Shown here: piece by piece, positions 16,321 through 24,555 of the stretch
Numbering within the stretch: the stretch's first letter is position 1
Layout: every line of letters starts with the position of its first letter
DNA from: Candidatus Zhuqueibacterota bacterium
GTDB lineage: Bacteria; Zhuqueibacterota; Zhuqueibacteria; Thermofontimicrobiales; Sulfurfontimicrobiaceae
Length of the DNA stretch: 33,996 bases
NCBI GenBank assembly: GCA_016927835.1
Contig: JAFGMA010000165.1
Location: 1 to 33,996 of the forward strand
Direction of reading: 5' to 3'
Notes under the pieces: generated by a model
The model's input: only the letters and a program-made list of their open reading frames with translations
What the model was told of the DNA's origin: nothing
Databases searched by the model: none
Position numbers and translations under genes: made by a program

Positions 16321-18840
16321 ATGCAAATACGACGTCACAGCTTTTTTTTCGCTCTCATTTCGATAATCATTTTTTACCCGCTGCTATTATGGGGGCAACA
16401 AGACCTCAGCGGGATCAGTATTTGTCTGGATCCCGGACATTCCCGAACAGACAATGCTGCTGTGTACAATTATTCCGAAGCAGAGGAAGTATTGCGTACA
16501 GCATGGGCGTTGAAGGATTTTTTAATGCAAATGAATCCGGATACGATTGTGCTCACACGCAATAATGATACGGAAATCGTGGAATTGTCCCAGCGAACGG
16601 ATTTAGCCAACCGCCTGGGCGTCACCTGGTTTCATTCCGTTCATAGCGATGCCGGGCAGGCGGAACTAAACCATTGCATGCTTATTTACGGTCAAAGCCA
16701 GGCGTATCAAGTTCGTTTTCCCGGTGAAGCCGATGTGATGAGCAAAATTATGGTAGATGATCTGTCGCGGACACTGCGTATTCCCAAATATATTGCATCC
16801 GGTTATCCGTATAAGGGTGCATACCCGGACTGGACGCTTTATAATGACATCTGGAATTGGCCGCGGACGCTGCATGTACTTCATGCAACAGACATGCCTG
16901 CCGAGCTTTCGGAACAGGGATTCCACACCAATTATGAGCAGGGTGCCCGAAATCTGAATTCGGAATTCAAACGCATGATGGCGATCCCGTTTTATCTATC
17001 AATGCTCGAATATTGGCAGATTCCGATCCCTCCGGTGAATACGCTTGCCGGATATATTTCCGATGAAGATAACGGGCGCACCCTCAATGGCGTTTCATTG
17101 ACGCTTTCTGATGGTCAATCATACACCACCGATACATACGCGTCCCTGTTTCATCTGTATTCCATGCGCCAGGACAGCGTTTCCAATGGCTTCTACTATT
17201 TTGAAAATGTACCATCCGGCTCAATCAACCTGTCGGTGAGTGTCGGGGATTATTACGATACAACGCTCAACGTTGCCATCAGCGATACCTTCATTACCTT
17301 CCAGGACATTCAACTGATTTCATCAGTTCCGCCGTACGTGAAGAACTCCAGGCCCGCTCATGGCGATACCGCCACATCAATACTGGAATCGATCAGGCTC
17401 AGCTTCAGCCGGGAGATGGACGCGCAGAGCGTTGAAAATGCCATTTCGATCGAACCGGCTATTGAGGGGCAACTCAAATGGTACAATGAAAATCACTACC
17501 TGCATATCGTTCCTTCCAAGCCATTGCCATTGGATACGCAGTATACGCTCACCATTGGGATCGGCGCCAGGGACGTTCGCGGGCATCCGATTGACGGCAA
17601 CCAGGATGGCACTGGCGGTGATCCATACACCCTCAGCTTCAAAACATCTGCTGCTGATTTATTCCCGCCTGTCGTCATCGACACATATCCTGCGAACAAG
17701 GCTGAGCGGATTCAACCTGATGCTATTCTCACAGCGATTTTCAATGAACCGCTCAATCCGGAGACCATAACCGCTTCTACCGTGTATGTCGTTGATGAAT
17801 TTCAGGATGAACATGCCGGTGTCGCTCAATATTACACCGTAAACAATAAAGGTATCATCAGTTATTTCCCGGAGCAGCCGCTCTATCCGAATGCTGAATT
17901 CCAGCTTTATTTCGAGCGCGGCATTGAAGACATAAACGGGAATCCGCTGGCGGCACTCACAACGGTTGATTTTGCCACAGGCGATGATGTGCCGCTATCC
18001 GGTGTGCTAGATAATTTCGACTCTGGCGTCCATCTCTGGCAATTTGGCGATAGCACCTCTGGCATTGAACTGGAACAAACATTAATCTCGAGCGATTCAC
18101 TTATCCGCAATCTGGCATCAAAAAGCACCCATTCAATGGCTGTTCAGGTTCGATGGGGCGCGGCTGTGCAAACCGGATTGGTTGATTTATCATTTGACCA
18201 GGCGACTGCCCGACGCGCCGTTTTCGATTCGACGGCGAAGTTGCAGGCGTGGTTATTCGGCGATGGCAGCATGAACCTGTTCCGTTTTTTGATTTATGAA
18301 AGTCGTGGCAGCATCGAGGTGAGTCCCTGGATTTTAATTGATTGGCTGGGCTGGCGACCGATTTCCTGGGACCTGGCTTCGGAGGCACCGGGCGAATGGC
18401 TTCCCGGCAGTGATGGGCAATTAAGCGGCGCGCTCACACTGGCGGGCATGCAATTGGGGCGCACAGACAGCTCAGGGCTTGAAGGAACACTTTACCTGGA
18501 CGATTTGCGCGTACTGGGCATCGAAACCGGTATTGCTGAATCTTCGGAGCTATCCCTGCCAACAGTTTATGAGCTCAATCAAAACTATCCCAATCCATTC
18601 AATCCGAAAACCAGAATCATGTTCGAGCTTCCCCAGCCCGGGCGCGTAACGATTGCGATTTATAATGTTGCGGGTCAACTTGTGGATATACTTGTAGATG
18701 AATTCAAAATGCCCGGTATCCATTGCATCGAATGGGATGGAACATCGCTGCTCGGCTTACCGGTGGGCAGCGGCGTTTATTTTGTAAAAATGCGGGCGGA
18801 TGGTTACCAGGGTTTGCGCAAAATGATATTGATGCACTGA
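16321..18840 (+). CDS. Secreted N-acetylmuramoyl-L-alanine amidase with Ig-like domains and sorting domain
   Basis: An 839-residue protein from ATG 16321, chosen for the AGGAGA ribosome site and because the signal peptide (about 1-26) follows directly. An Amidase_3 domain (about 30-235) shows zinc ligands in DPGH (His40), a Glu in SEAEE (53-55) and SVHSD (His108), and a possible catalytic Glu in the later ELSEQGF region. It should hydrolyse peptidoglycan amide bonds. Two Big_5/SbsA-type Ig-like domains follow (about 340-445 and 447-555; PPYVKNSRPAHG and PPVVIDTYPANKAE), then a beta-sandwich. The last is a NYPNPFNPKT sorting domain (about 755-839). It lies downstream of the golvesin-type protein and may share its export route. 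Confidence 0.87.
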   Translation: MQIRRHSFFFALISIIIFYPLLLWGQQDLSGISICLDPGHSRTDNAAVYNYSEAEEVLRTAWALKDFLMQMNPDTIVLTRNNDTEIVELSQRTDLANRLGVTWFHSVHSDAGQAELNHCMLIYGQSQAYQVRFPGEADVMSKIMVDDLSRTLRIPKYIASGYPYKGAYPDWTLYNDIWNWPRTLHVLHATDMPAELSEQGFHTNYEQGARNLNSEFKRMMAIPFYLSMLEYWQIPIPPVNTLAGYISDEDNGRTLNGVSLTLSDGQSYTTDTYASLFHLYSMRQDSVSNGFYYFENVPSGSINLSVSVGDYYDTTLNVAISDTFITFQDIQLISSVPPYVKNSRPAHGDTATSILESIRLSFSREMDAQSVENAISIEPAIEGQLKWYNENHYLHIVPSKPLPLDTQYTLTIGIGARDVRGHPIDGNQDGTGGDPYTLSFKTSAADLFPPVVIDTYPANKAERIQPDAILTAIFNEPLNPETITASTVYVVDEFQDEHAGVAQYYTVNNKGIISYFPEQPLYPNAEFQLYFERGIEDINGNPLAALTTVDFATGDDVPLSGVLDNFDSGVHLWQFGDSTSGIELEQTLISSDSLIRNLASKSTHSMAVQVRWGAAVQTGLVDLSFDQATARRAVFDSTAKLQAWLFGDGSMNLFRFLIYESRGSIEVSPWILIDWLGWRPISWDLASEAPGEWLPGSDGQLSGALTLAGMQLGRTDSSGLEGTLYLDDLRVLGIETGIAESSELSLPTVYELNQNYPNPFNPKTRIMFELPQPGRVTIAIYNVAGQLVDILVDEFKMPGIHCIEWDGTSLLGLPVGSGVYFVKMRADGYQGLRKMILMH

Positions 18841-19035
18841 GCAAATGCAGGTTCGAGCGGCGAATCTGCAATTCATGCCTCGAATCATTTCCGAATTTAT
18901 CGGGTGGATCTGGCGGAACCAAAGTGCGGAATTTCGGAATGAACCGAATTCGCTGCGTCGTCTTATTTTTCAATTTCCAAAAAGCGACGTGATTCGAGTA
19001 TTACGAACACCTCAACAGCGGGAGCAAATCGCAGG

Positions 19036-20526
19036 GTGAAACCTAAAAACGCGAAACCCAATATACTGGTGCTCATGTCGGATCAACACAGCAAGCACAC
19101 ACTCGGCTGCTACGGAAATCGGCTCGTTCGAACGCCTAATCTGGATCGGCTGGCGCGTCACGGCATGCGTTTTACAAATGCCTATTGTCCTGCCCCGCTC
19201 TGCGTACCGAGCCGCATGAGTTTCATGACATCGCGGACTCCCAGCCATAACCGGGTGTGGAATAATCAACACAGCCTTTCATCCGGCATCCCGACATGGG
19301 CGCACGTTCTGGGTGCTGCGGGCTATGAAACGGCGCTCATCGGGAGAATGCATTTTGTCGGCTCAGACCACCGTCACGGATTTGAGCTTCGACCAATTGG
19401 CGAATACTCAGCAAAACACCCGGGGTCGCCTGAAATCGGCGGACCGCGATGGACAAAATTTCCCGCTGCTACCTCGGGGCAAAATCGCAAATCGGTCGAA
19501 ATCGCCGGCACGGGTACAACGACCTACCAGTGGTTCGATGAGCAGGTCGCCGAAGCCGCCTGCCGCTATTTGCGTGAAAAACAGGCGTCAAGCCGGGAGC
19601 GACCATTTGCTGCGGTTGCCGGATTCGTACTGCCGCATTGCCCGTTTATTGCACCGAAACGCTTATTCGATTATTACTATCCGCGCATCGATATTCCGGA
19701 AATTGAAATCAAGCAGCCGGCAACGATTGAGCGATTCCGTCGTATCCGGGGAATTCTTTCACCACCGTTGCTCGAAGAGCGGATTCGCATCGCCCGCGCG
19801 GCTTATTTTGGGCTATGCGAGTATTTCGACTCCCTCATCGGACAGGTACTCGACTGCCTCGATGAAACAGGCTTTTCTGAAAATACCCTGGTGGTTTATT
19901 GCTCCGACCACGGCGAAATGGCGGGCGAGCATGGCTGCTGGTGGAAGAGCAATTATTACGAAGGCAGTGTTGGCGTTCCGTTGATTGCGCGGCTGCCCGG
20001 AGTTATCCCCGAAGGCGCGACATCAGATGCCGTTTGCAATCTGATGGATTTAGGTCCCACCTTTGCTGACGCTTCCGAGGCGGATTATCCAGTCGCTACC
20101 GATGGGCGATCTCTCTGGCAACTTCTTCGCAACAATCAGCCTGATGGCTGGATAAATGAAACATTCAGCGAACTGGTTGATTGTTGCGGGAATCAAATTT
20201 TGCCTTCCAGAATGATCCGATCCGGCAAGTGGAAACTCTGGTGCTTTGCGGATGACGCGAATTTGCCGCCGGCTCTTTTTAATCTCGAAGACGATCTCGG
20301 CGAACAAAATGACCTGGGGGAAGATGCGGCGTATGCGGAAGTGCGCGAATATTTGCTTGAAAAAAATTTCCGCAACTGGGATGGTGAACTGGCAGCCCGC
20401 GAAACCCGTCGCGCGAATGACGACCTGAAACTAATCGCTGCCTGGGGCAATCGCATAAAGCCGTCAAATCCTGATGCCCTGGCTGTCCCACCCCCTGAAA
20501 TTGAAAATGATGTTGAGCTACTTTGA
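19036..20526 (+). CDS. Sulfatase, formylglycine (Cys) type
   Basis: A 496-residue sulfatase of the alkaline phosphatase superfamily. The activation motif CVPSR is at 56-60, so Cys56 would be converted to formylglycine. Metal ligands are Asp16-Gln17 near the N-terminus (DQH, as in choline-sulfatase-like members) and SDHGEMAGEHG near 295-305. There is no signal peptide, so the enzyme is probably cytoplasmic. It should remove sulfate esters from a sugar or small molecule; the choline-sulfatase-like DQH and its neighbours leave carbohydrate as the likelier substrate. The start is a GTG at 19036 with a distant GGGAG. The SelW-like gene follows by 45 nt, then an alginate-lyase-family gene, probably one operon. 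Confidence 0.9.
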   Translation: MKPKNAKPNILVLMSDQHSKHTLGCYGNRLVRTPNLDRLARHGMRFTNAYCPAPLCVPSRMSFMTSRTPSHNRVWNNQHSLSSGIPTWAHVLGAAGYETALIGRMHFVGSDHRHGFELRPIGEYSAKHPGSPEIGGPRWTKFPAATSGQNRKSVEIAGTGTTTYQWFDEQVAEAACRYLREKQASSRERPFAAVAGFVLPHCPFIAPKRLFDYYYPRIDIPEIEIKQPATIERFRRIRGILSPPLLEERIRIARAAYFGLCEYFDSLIGQVLDCLDETGFSENTLVVYCSDHGEMAGEHGCWWKSNYYEGSVGVPLIARLPGVIPEGATSDAVCNLMDLGPTFADASEADYPVATDGRSLWQLLRNNQPDGWINETFSELVDCCGNQILPSRMIRSGKWKLWCFADDANLPPALFNLEDDLGEQNDLGEDAAYAEVREYLLEKNFRNWDGELAARETRRANDDLKLIAAWGNRIKPSNPDALAVPPPEIENDVELL

Positions 20527-20571
20527 ATTTAGTTGATTTCTGAATCTACAACCAGTTTGAGGAGACATCAG

Positions 20572-20790
20572 ATGAAAATTGACATTCATTACTGCGGAGA
20601 ATGAAACTATCTACCCAAAGCCGCCAGTTTGGCGGATGAGTTACGAAAAGCATTCAATGTTGAATCAAAGCTTGTGCGAGGTGGAGGCGGAATTTTCGAT
20701 GTCATTGTCGATGGCAAGAAGGTTTATTCAAAATTTCAAACCGGGCGCTTCCCCACACCTGAAGAGATTATTCAAAAATTAAAACCATAA
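20572..20790 (+). CDS. SelW-like selenoprotein with in-frame UGA (Rdx family)
   Basis: A 72-residue protein if the TGA at 20602-20604 is read as selenocysteine. The frame starts at ATG 20572 behind a GAGGAG ribosome site and gives MKIDIHYCGE, then Sec11, then NYLPKAA. It continues through GGGGIFDVIVDGKKVYSK and the family motif GRFP to TAA at 20788. The CxxU redox motif (Cys8-Sec11) followed by NYLP, and the GRFP near the end, are hallmarks of SelW-type thioredoxin-fold proteins. A 6-bp hairpin lies 16 nt after the UGA. It sits 45 nt after the sulfatase and 15 nt before the lyase, in the same direction. Without recoding it would be an 11-codon fragment followed by a long conserved frame. Confidence 0.87.
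20621..20635 (+). promoter_or_regulatory. SECIS-like hairpin downstream of the UGA
   Basis: CCGCCA pairs perfectly with TGGCGG around GTT. The stem begins 16 nt after the UGA at 20602-20604. The loop guanine (20627) lies 22 nt beyond the UGA. This fits the bacterial SECIS pattern of a short stem whose loop carries a G in its first two positions, about 16-37 nt downstream. It overlaps codons 17-22 of the SelW-like gene, as bacterial SECIS elements do. Confidence 0.7.
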
Positions 20791-20805
20791 ATAAAAACAC
20801 GATCG

Positions 20806-21927
20806 ATGCAATTTCTTGTTCGCGAAAACAGGCGCTTGAATTTAACCGAGACCGAGCGTCCTCGCATACTGACAGCAGCCGAAAAATTTCTCTCAACGCC
20901 AACCGTTCACATCCCCGATGACGTCGCGCTGATGAGTGAAGGCGGTCCGCATGATTATTATTCCAACGGTGACTACTGGTGGCGGAATCCGGATACGCAG
21001 GATGGGCTGCCATACATTCGCCGCGACGGAGAATCCAACCCGATGGCATTCCATCAGCATCGCCGAACGCTAAGAGCCATGCGTACTGCGGTGGCAACCC
21101 TGGCAGCGGCTTATGATCTGACGCAAAATGAAGTCTATTCTGCAAAAGCGGTGCGTTTTCTCAAAGAATTCTTTTTGGATGCAGAAACCAGAATGAATCC
21201 GCACCTGAGATACGCACAGGCACTGCCGGGCATCTGCAGCGGACGAGGAATCGGTATCATCGATACCCTGCATCTGGTTGAAGTACCGGTTGCAATCGAT
21301 GCCCTTCGCCAGTCACCAACGCTCACGCCGGATATCCTGGCGGGATTAAAAGCATGGTTTGCGGATTATCTGGAATGGATGACGACTCATCCCTACGGGA
21401 TCGATGAAATGAATGAAGTGAATAATCATGGTGTCGCCTGGACATTACAGGTAGCGTTATTCGCGATGTTGACCGGGAATCGTGAAAAGATATCTTTTTG
21501 TCGGCAGCGCTATAAAGAGGTTTTGCTCCCCGAACAAATGGCACAAGACGGCGGTTTCACTGCTGAACTCGCGCGCACCAAGCCGTACGGATATTCAATT
21601 TTTCAACTCGACAATGTAGCGACCCTTTGCCATGTCCTTTCGACGCCGGAGGAGAATCTCTGGGAATTTGAGTTAGCCGACGGTCGCGGCGTTCGTAAAG
21701 GCATCGAGTTTCTTTTTCCCTATCTTGAAGACAAATCGAAATGGTGCTATCCCCCCGATGTTCAGCACTTCGAAGCCTGGCCCGTCAGACAATCGGCGCT
21801 CCTGTTTGCCGGGCTTGCTTACAATGAAGAAAAATATTTGCAGCTCTGGAAAAAACTGGATCCCGATCCGGTGGATCCTGAAGTGCGCCGAAATATGGCG
21901 ACCCGTCAGCCATTGCTGTGGGTGTGA
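20806..21927 (+). CDS. Alginate lyase family protein (PL5-like fold)
   Basis: A 373-residue protein with an alpha/alpha-toroid alginate-lyase domain over most of its length. The motif MNEVNNHGVAW (Asn206, Asn207, His208) matches the Asn-His catalytic site of AlgL-type lyases. Also seen are WWRNPDT near the N-terminus and WPVRQSALLFAGLAY near the C-terminus. It should cleave uronic-acid-containing polysaccharide by beta-elimination, although distant relatives act on other substrates. No signal peptide is visible, unlike periplasmic AlgL. The start ATG 20806 has a weak ribosome site and lies 15 nt after the SelW stop, suggesting translational coupling. The ORF fits the expected length. Confidence 0.85.
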   Translation: MQFLVRENRRLNLTETERPRILTAAEKFLSTPTVHIPDDVALMSEGGPHDYYSNGDYWWRNPDTQDGLPYIRRDGESNPMAFHQHRRTLRAMRTAVATLAAAYDLTQNEVYSAKAVRFLKEFFLDAETRMNPHLRYAQALPGICSGRGIGIIDTLHLVEVPVAIDALRQSPTLTPDILAGLKAWFADYLEWMTTHPYGIDEMNEVNNHGVAWTLQVALFAMLTGNREKISFCRQRYKEVLLPEQMAQDGGFTAELARTKPYGYSIFQLDNVATLCHVLSTPEENLWEFELADGRGVRKGIEFLFPYLEDKSKWCYPPDVQHFEAWPVRQSALLFAGLAYNEEKYLQLWKKLDPDPVDPEVRRNMATRQPLLWV

Positions 21928-22135
21928 CTCTCGACTGACGAAAGCATTGTATTTTCGGTGCATCACCGGAACAGCGCATTTGCAGAAGAATGAAGGTTGT
22001 TGCCGGATCATCACCTTTAAAAATTCAGTCCAACTCCGGAATTCCGTCGCTAAAAAGGTCCGAATGAAATATTGAAGAAACCTTGAAACTACCCGATTTC
22101 CCGATCAGCTTTCAGAACGAATTTGGAGGCAACGC

Positions 22136-22648
22136 ATGATGAAATTATTACGGCTCATTTTTTTCTTGCTTGTCGCACTCGGTATAGTGCAGTCAATTCT
22201 TGATTATCCCCAATTGCCTGATAAAGTTGCCATTCAATTCAGTCCCTCAGGTCACCCAACCAGTTGGGTATCCAAGGCTGCTTTTCTAAGCATCAACATC
22301 ATTGAGATACTGGTATTGGTAACGATTTTTATTATAATGCCCCGTTTTATTTCAAAAATCCCAACCAAATATTGGAATTTTCCCAACCGGGATTACTGGC
22401 TCTCCGAGTCGAAACGGAACCAGACATTCCAAATCATCACAAAGCATCTACTGGTCTTCATAATCGGAATGTTACTTTTCTTCGAAATTATCAATTACTA
22501 CCTGATTAAAATGAATTTGACTCCATCGTATGCTGTTTCGATGCACACGGTTTCCTTCTTTATCATCGGCTTTGTTTTGTTTGTGATTCTTTGGGGCATG
22601 CTGCTTGTTCTCAGGTTTGCACGCACCGGGGCATCGGAAAATAGTTGA
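22136..22648 (+). CDS. DUF1648 domain-containing membrane protein
   Basis: A 170-residue protein with four hydrophobic segments at about 4-22, 48-70, 102-125 and 135-162. The DUF1648 signature LPDKVAIQFSPSGHPTSWVSK lies near residues 27-48 between the first two. The family is found in predicted membrane proteins, including SdpI-like immunity proteins, of which this is a shorter version. No function can be assigned. ATG 22136 is followed immediately by another ATG; the TGGAGG site suits either. It stands with 200 nt of apparently noncoding sequence before it and 95 nt after it. Confidence 0.82.
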   Translation: MMKLLRLIFFLLVALGIVQSILDYPQLPDKVAIQFSPSGHPTSWVSKAAFLSINIIEILVLVTIFIIMPRFISKIPTKYWNFPNRDYWLSESKRNQTFQIITKHLLVFIIGMLLFFEIINYYLIKMNLTPSYAVSMHTVSFFIIGFVLFVILWGMLLVLRFARTGASENS

Positions 22649-22743
22649 AAGCGAATGGAGCCTGGTGACACTGAAAACTCGTACAATGCTGAGATTATTA
22701 CGAGCTAAATCAAATTAAAATAACAAGCAAGGAAGGAAAAAGT

Positions 22744-23412
22744 ATGAGATTAGCTGCTCAATTCGTTTTCCTGCTATGTATTCTGCTGCTACTGGCTTGT
22801 GCTGCCCAGACGAATTTGCAACCGCTTGGCAAAAGCAATCTGAGCGCGAATATGAGTCTTGGCGGTCCAATCGTTTCCGCATTCGGCACGCGTATTCCCA
22901 TTCCTTACGCTACAGTCGGCACCAATTATGGGCTGACAGATCAAATCAATATGAACGCCAATCTGCACCTGATGTCACTCGGGTATCGTATCTTTGGCGC
23001 TGATATTGGCGCGAGTTGGTTTCCGGTCTTGAACCAGGGTGCGATGCCGGTGATTGGCATTCAACCTCGTCTGTTGCTGTTTTCGAGTCTTAAAAAAGAT
23101 GTGGATAGCCGATTCCGGGGATATCCGCTGATCACGAATACGTATGGGTGGCAACTCGGAAGCGGTCTGATTTATTCCGGCTTCGATTTGACGATTCCAC
23201 TGACCTTGACGGATTACGATGACGAGGCAGCATCCACAATCATTTCACCGTTCGCAGGATATCGCTGGCAGCTTGGGCAACGCACCGGATTGCTCACAGA
23301 GGTTAAATGGCATGGTGCCAATATGCGAAGCACTCAACTGGCAGTTGAATATTTGCCGATAGCGAATTACGGTGCCATCACCACGCTGATTTCAATCGAG
23401 AGGAGGTTTTGA
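22744..23412 (+). CDS. Predicted outer-membrane lipoprotein with beta-barrel-like pattern
   Basis: A 222-residue protein with a lipoprotein signal peptide (LLLAC, Cys19). The mature part is Gly/Asn-rich with many alternating hydrophobic stretches (NLSANMSLGGPIVS, YATVGTNYGLTDQINMNANLHLMSLGYRIFGADIGASWF). It ends in ITTLISIERRF, a C-terminal aromatic typical of outer-membrane barrels. This pattern suggests a small barrel or barrel-like envelope protein of unknown function. A GGAAGGAAA ribosome site precedes the ATG. The alpha/beta hydrolase gene begins one base after its stop, with its ribosome site inside this gene, so the two are translationally coupled. Confidence 0.78.
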   Translation: MRLAAQFVFLLCILLLLACAAQTNLQPLGKSNLSANMSLGGPIVSAFGTRIPIPYATVGTNYGLTDQINMNANLHLMSLGYRIFGADIGASWFPVLNQGAMPVIGIQPRLLLFSSLKKDVDSRFRGYPLITNTYGWQLGSGLIYSGFDLTIPLTLTDYDDEAASTIISPFAGYRWQLGQRTGLLTEVKWHGANMRSTQLAVEYLPIANYGAITTLISIERRF

Positions 23413-23413
23413 C

Positions 23414-24253
23414 ATGGACCCCAAAATGCTCCTGTGTGTCATTTGTATGGCTGTCTGCCTCTTTTTCGCCTGCGATCTCGATGGCTTTCTGTTCAATTCC
23501 AGGGAACTGGATCAATACCAGTTGCCGGGCAATACCATCCCCGATTCATTGTTGACACCTGTGACATTCAAAAGCGAAACATACACGCTTTATGGTTATT
23601 GGGTGCAATCCAACGGGCAGCGCGCGGGCATCACCCTGTTGTATTGTCATGGAAATAAGCATCACCTGGATCATTACTGGGATCGCGTGATGTGGCTGCA
23701 TCGGCTCGGGATAAATGTATTCGTTTTTGACTATCGCGGCTTTGGTCGCTCAGAGGGCGAAACTTCCGAGGCAGGGCTGTATAAGGATGGCGAAGCTGCG
23801 TTAAAGTATGTCCTTTCGCGCAAAGAAACAAATCCTGATTCGCTCTGCTTCTATGGCTATTCATTGGGAAATGTCGTTTCAATTTATCTCGCTGCAGAAA
23901 AATTCGATCCGCTCTGCCTGTTTGCTGAATCGCCATTCGCTTCAGCCAATTCATTGACACAGGGCAGTATTGGGCTTGACATTCCCGCCGGCTGGCTCAC
24001 CGAAGGGGAGTTTAACAATGCAGAACGCATAAAGAAAATTAAAACGCCATTTTTGCTGCTTCACGGTACGGATGATGATCTGGTGCGCTATCGTGACAAC
24101 GGTAGAATTGTATTCGAAAATGCGCCTGAACCGAAAGAGCAAATCGTCATCTCCGGAGCAACCCATACGGATATTCCCGGGATAATGGCTGTGGACGATT
24201 ATCTCGAACATATTTGTGACTGGATTGATTACAGCATTTCGATCTCTGAATGA
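23414..24253 (+). CDS. Alpha/beta hydrolase, lipoprotein type
   Basis: A 279-residue hydrolase. Its lipoprotein-like N-terminus has FFAC with Cys20, predicting attachment to the periplasmic or outer membrane. The fold is clear: an LYCHGNKHH oxyanion region, a DYRGFGRSEG loop, the nucleophile Ser150 in GYSLG, an acidic residue in the HGTDDDLV segment (Asp220-222) and His251 in GATHTD. It resembles the serine aminopeptidase/BEM46-like branch, so an ester or peptide substrate is possible but unproven. The start lies one base after the upstream lipoprotein stop, with AGGAGG inside that gene. Confidence 0.88.
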   Translation: MDPKMLLCVICMAVCLFFACDLDGFLFNSRELDQYQLPGNTIPDSLLTPVTFKSETYTLYGYWVQSNGQRAGITLLYCHGNKHHLDHYWDRVMWLHRLGINVFVFDYRGFGRSEGETSEAGLYKDGEAALKYVLSRKETNPDSLCFYGYSLGNVVSIYLAAEKFDPLCLFAESPFASANSLTQGSIGLDIPAGWLTEGEFNNAERIKKIKTPFLLLHGTDDDLVRYRDNGRIVFENAPEPKEQIVISGATHTDIPGIMAVDDYLEHICDWIDYSISISE

Positions 24254-24371
24254 TTGGTAACGGTGCGATCGTTGACTCAAGCCGATATTGTTTCAGAGCA
24301 GAACGTATATCTGGCATACGTGAACCAGCATCGCTGATTTCACCTGATTTTTGACTCGCTGGTCCGCAGGT

Positions 24372-24555
24372 TTAAAAACGATATCTCAATGCCAGTCCGT
24401 GCTGTGTGCCCATGATTTTCTTTTTCGCCGCGACGTTCCAAGCCCCGGGCAGTAAACCTGATCGCAATCTCGAAAAAAATGAAACTATTCGACGGTAGCT
24501 TCATTAAAGACAGCATTTCAATAATTCCAATTCGCGCCACTAAAAGGAAAATAAA
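24372..24555 (-). pseudogene. Decayed 3' fragment of an outer-membrane beta-barrel gene
   Basis: On the minus strand, a frame ending at TAA (24374-24372) codes for GAWNVAAKKKIMGTQHGLALRYRF. Such an ending, an alternating strand with a terminal Phe, is typical of outer-membrane beta-barrels. Upstream this frame meets a stop. A neighbouring frame, however, reads MLSLMKLPSNSFIFFEIAIRF, which looks like the preceding strands, suggesting a frameshift near 24440-24480. The remnant stops at the start of the hydroxypyruvate-isomerase-like gene. It is the only structure I see in the 302-bp gap 24254-24555. Identification rests on composition and the C-terminal pattern only. Confidence 0.4.
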
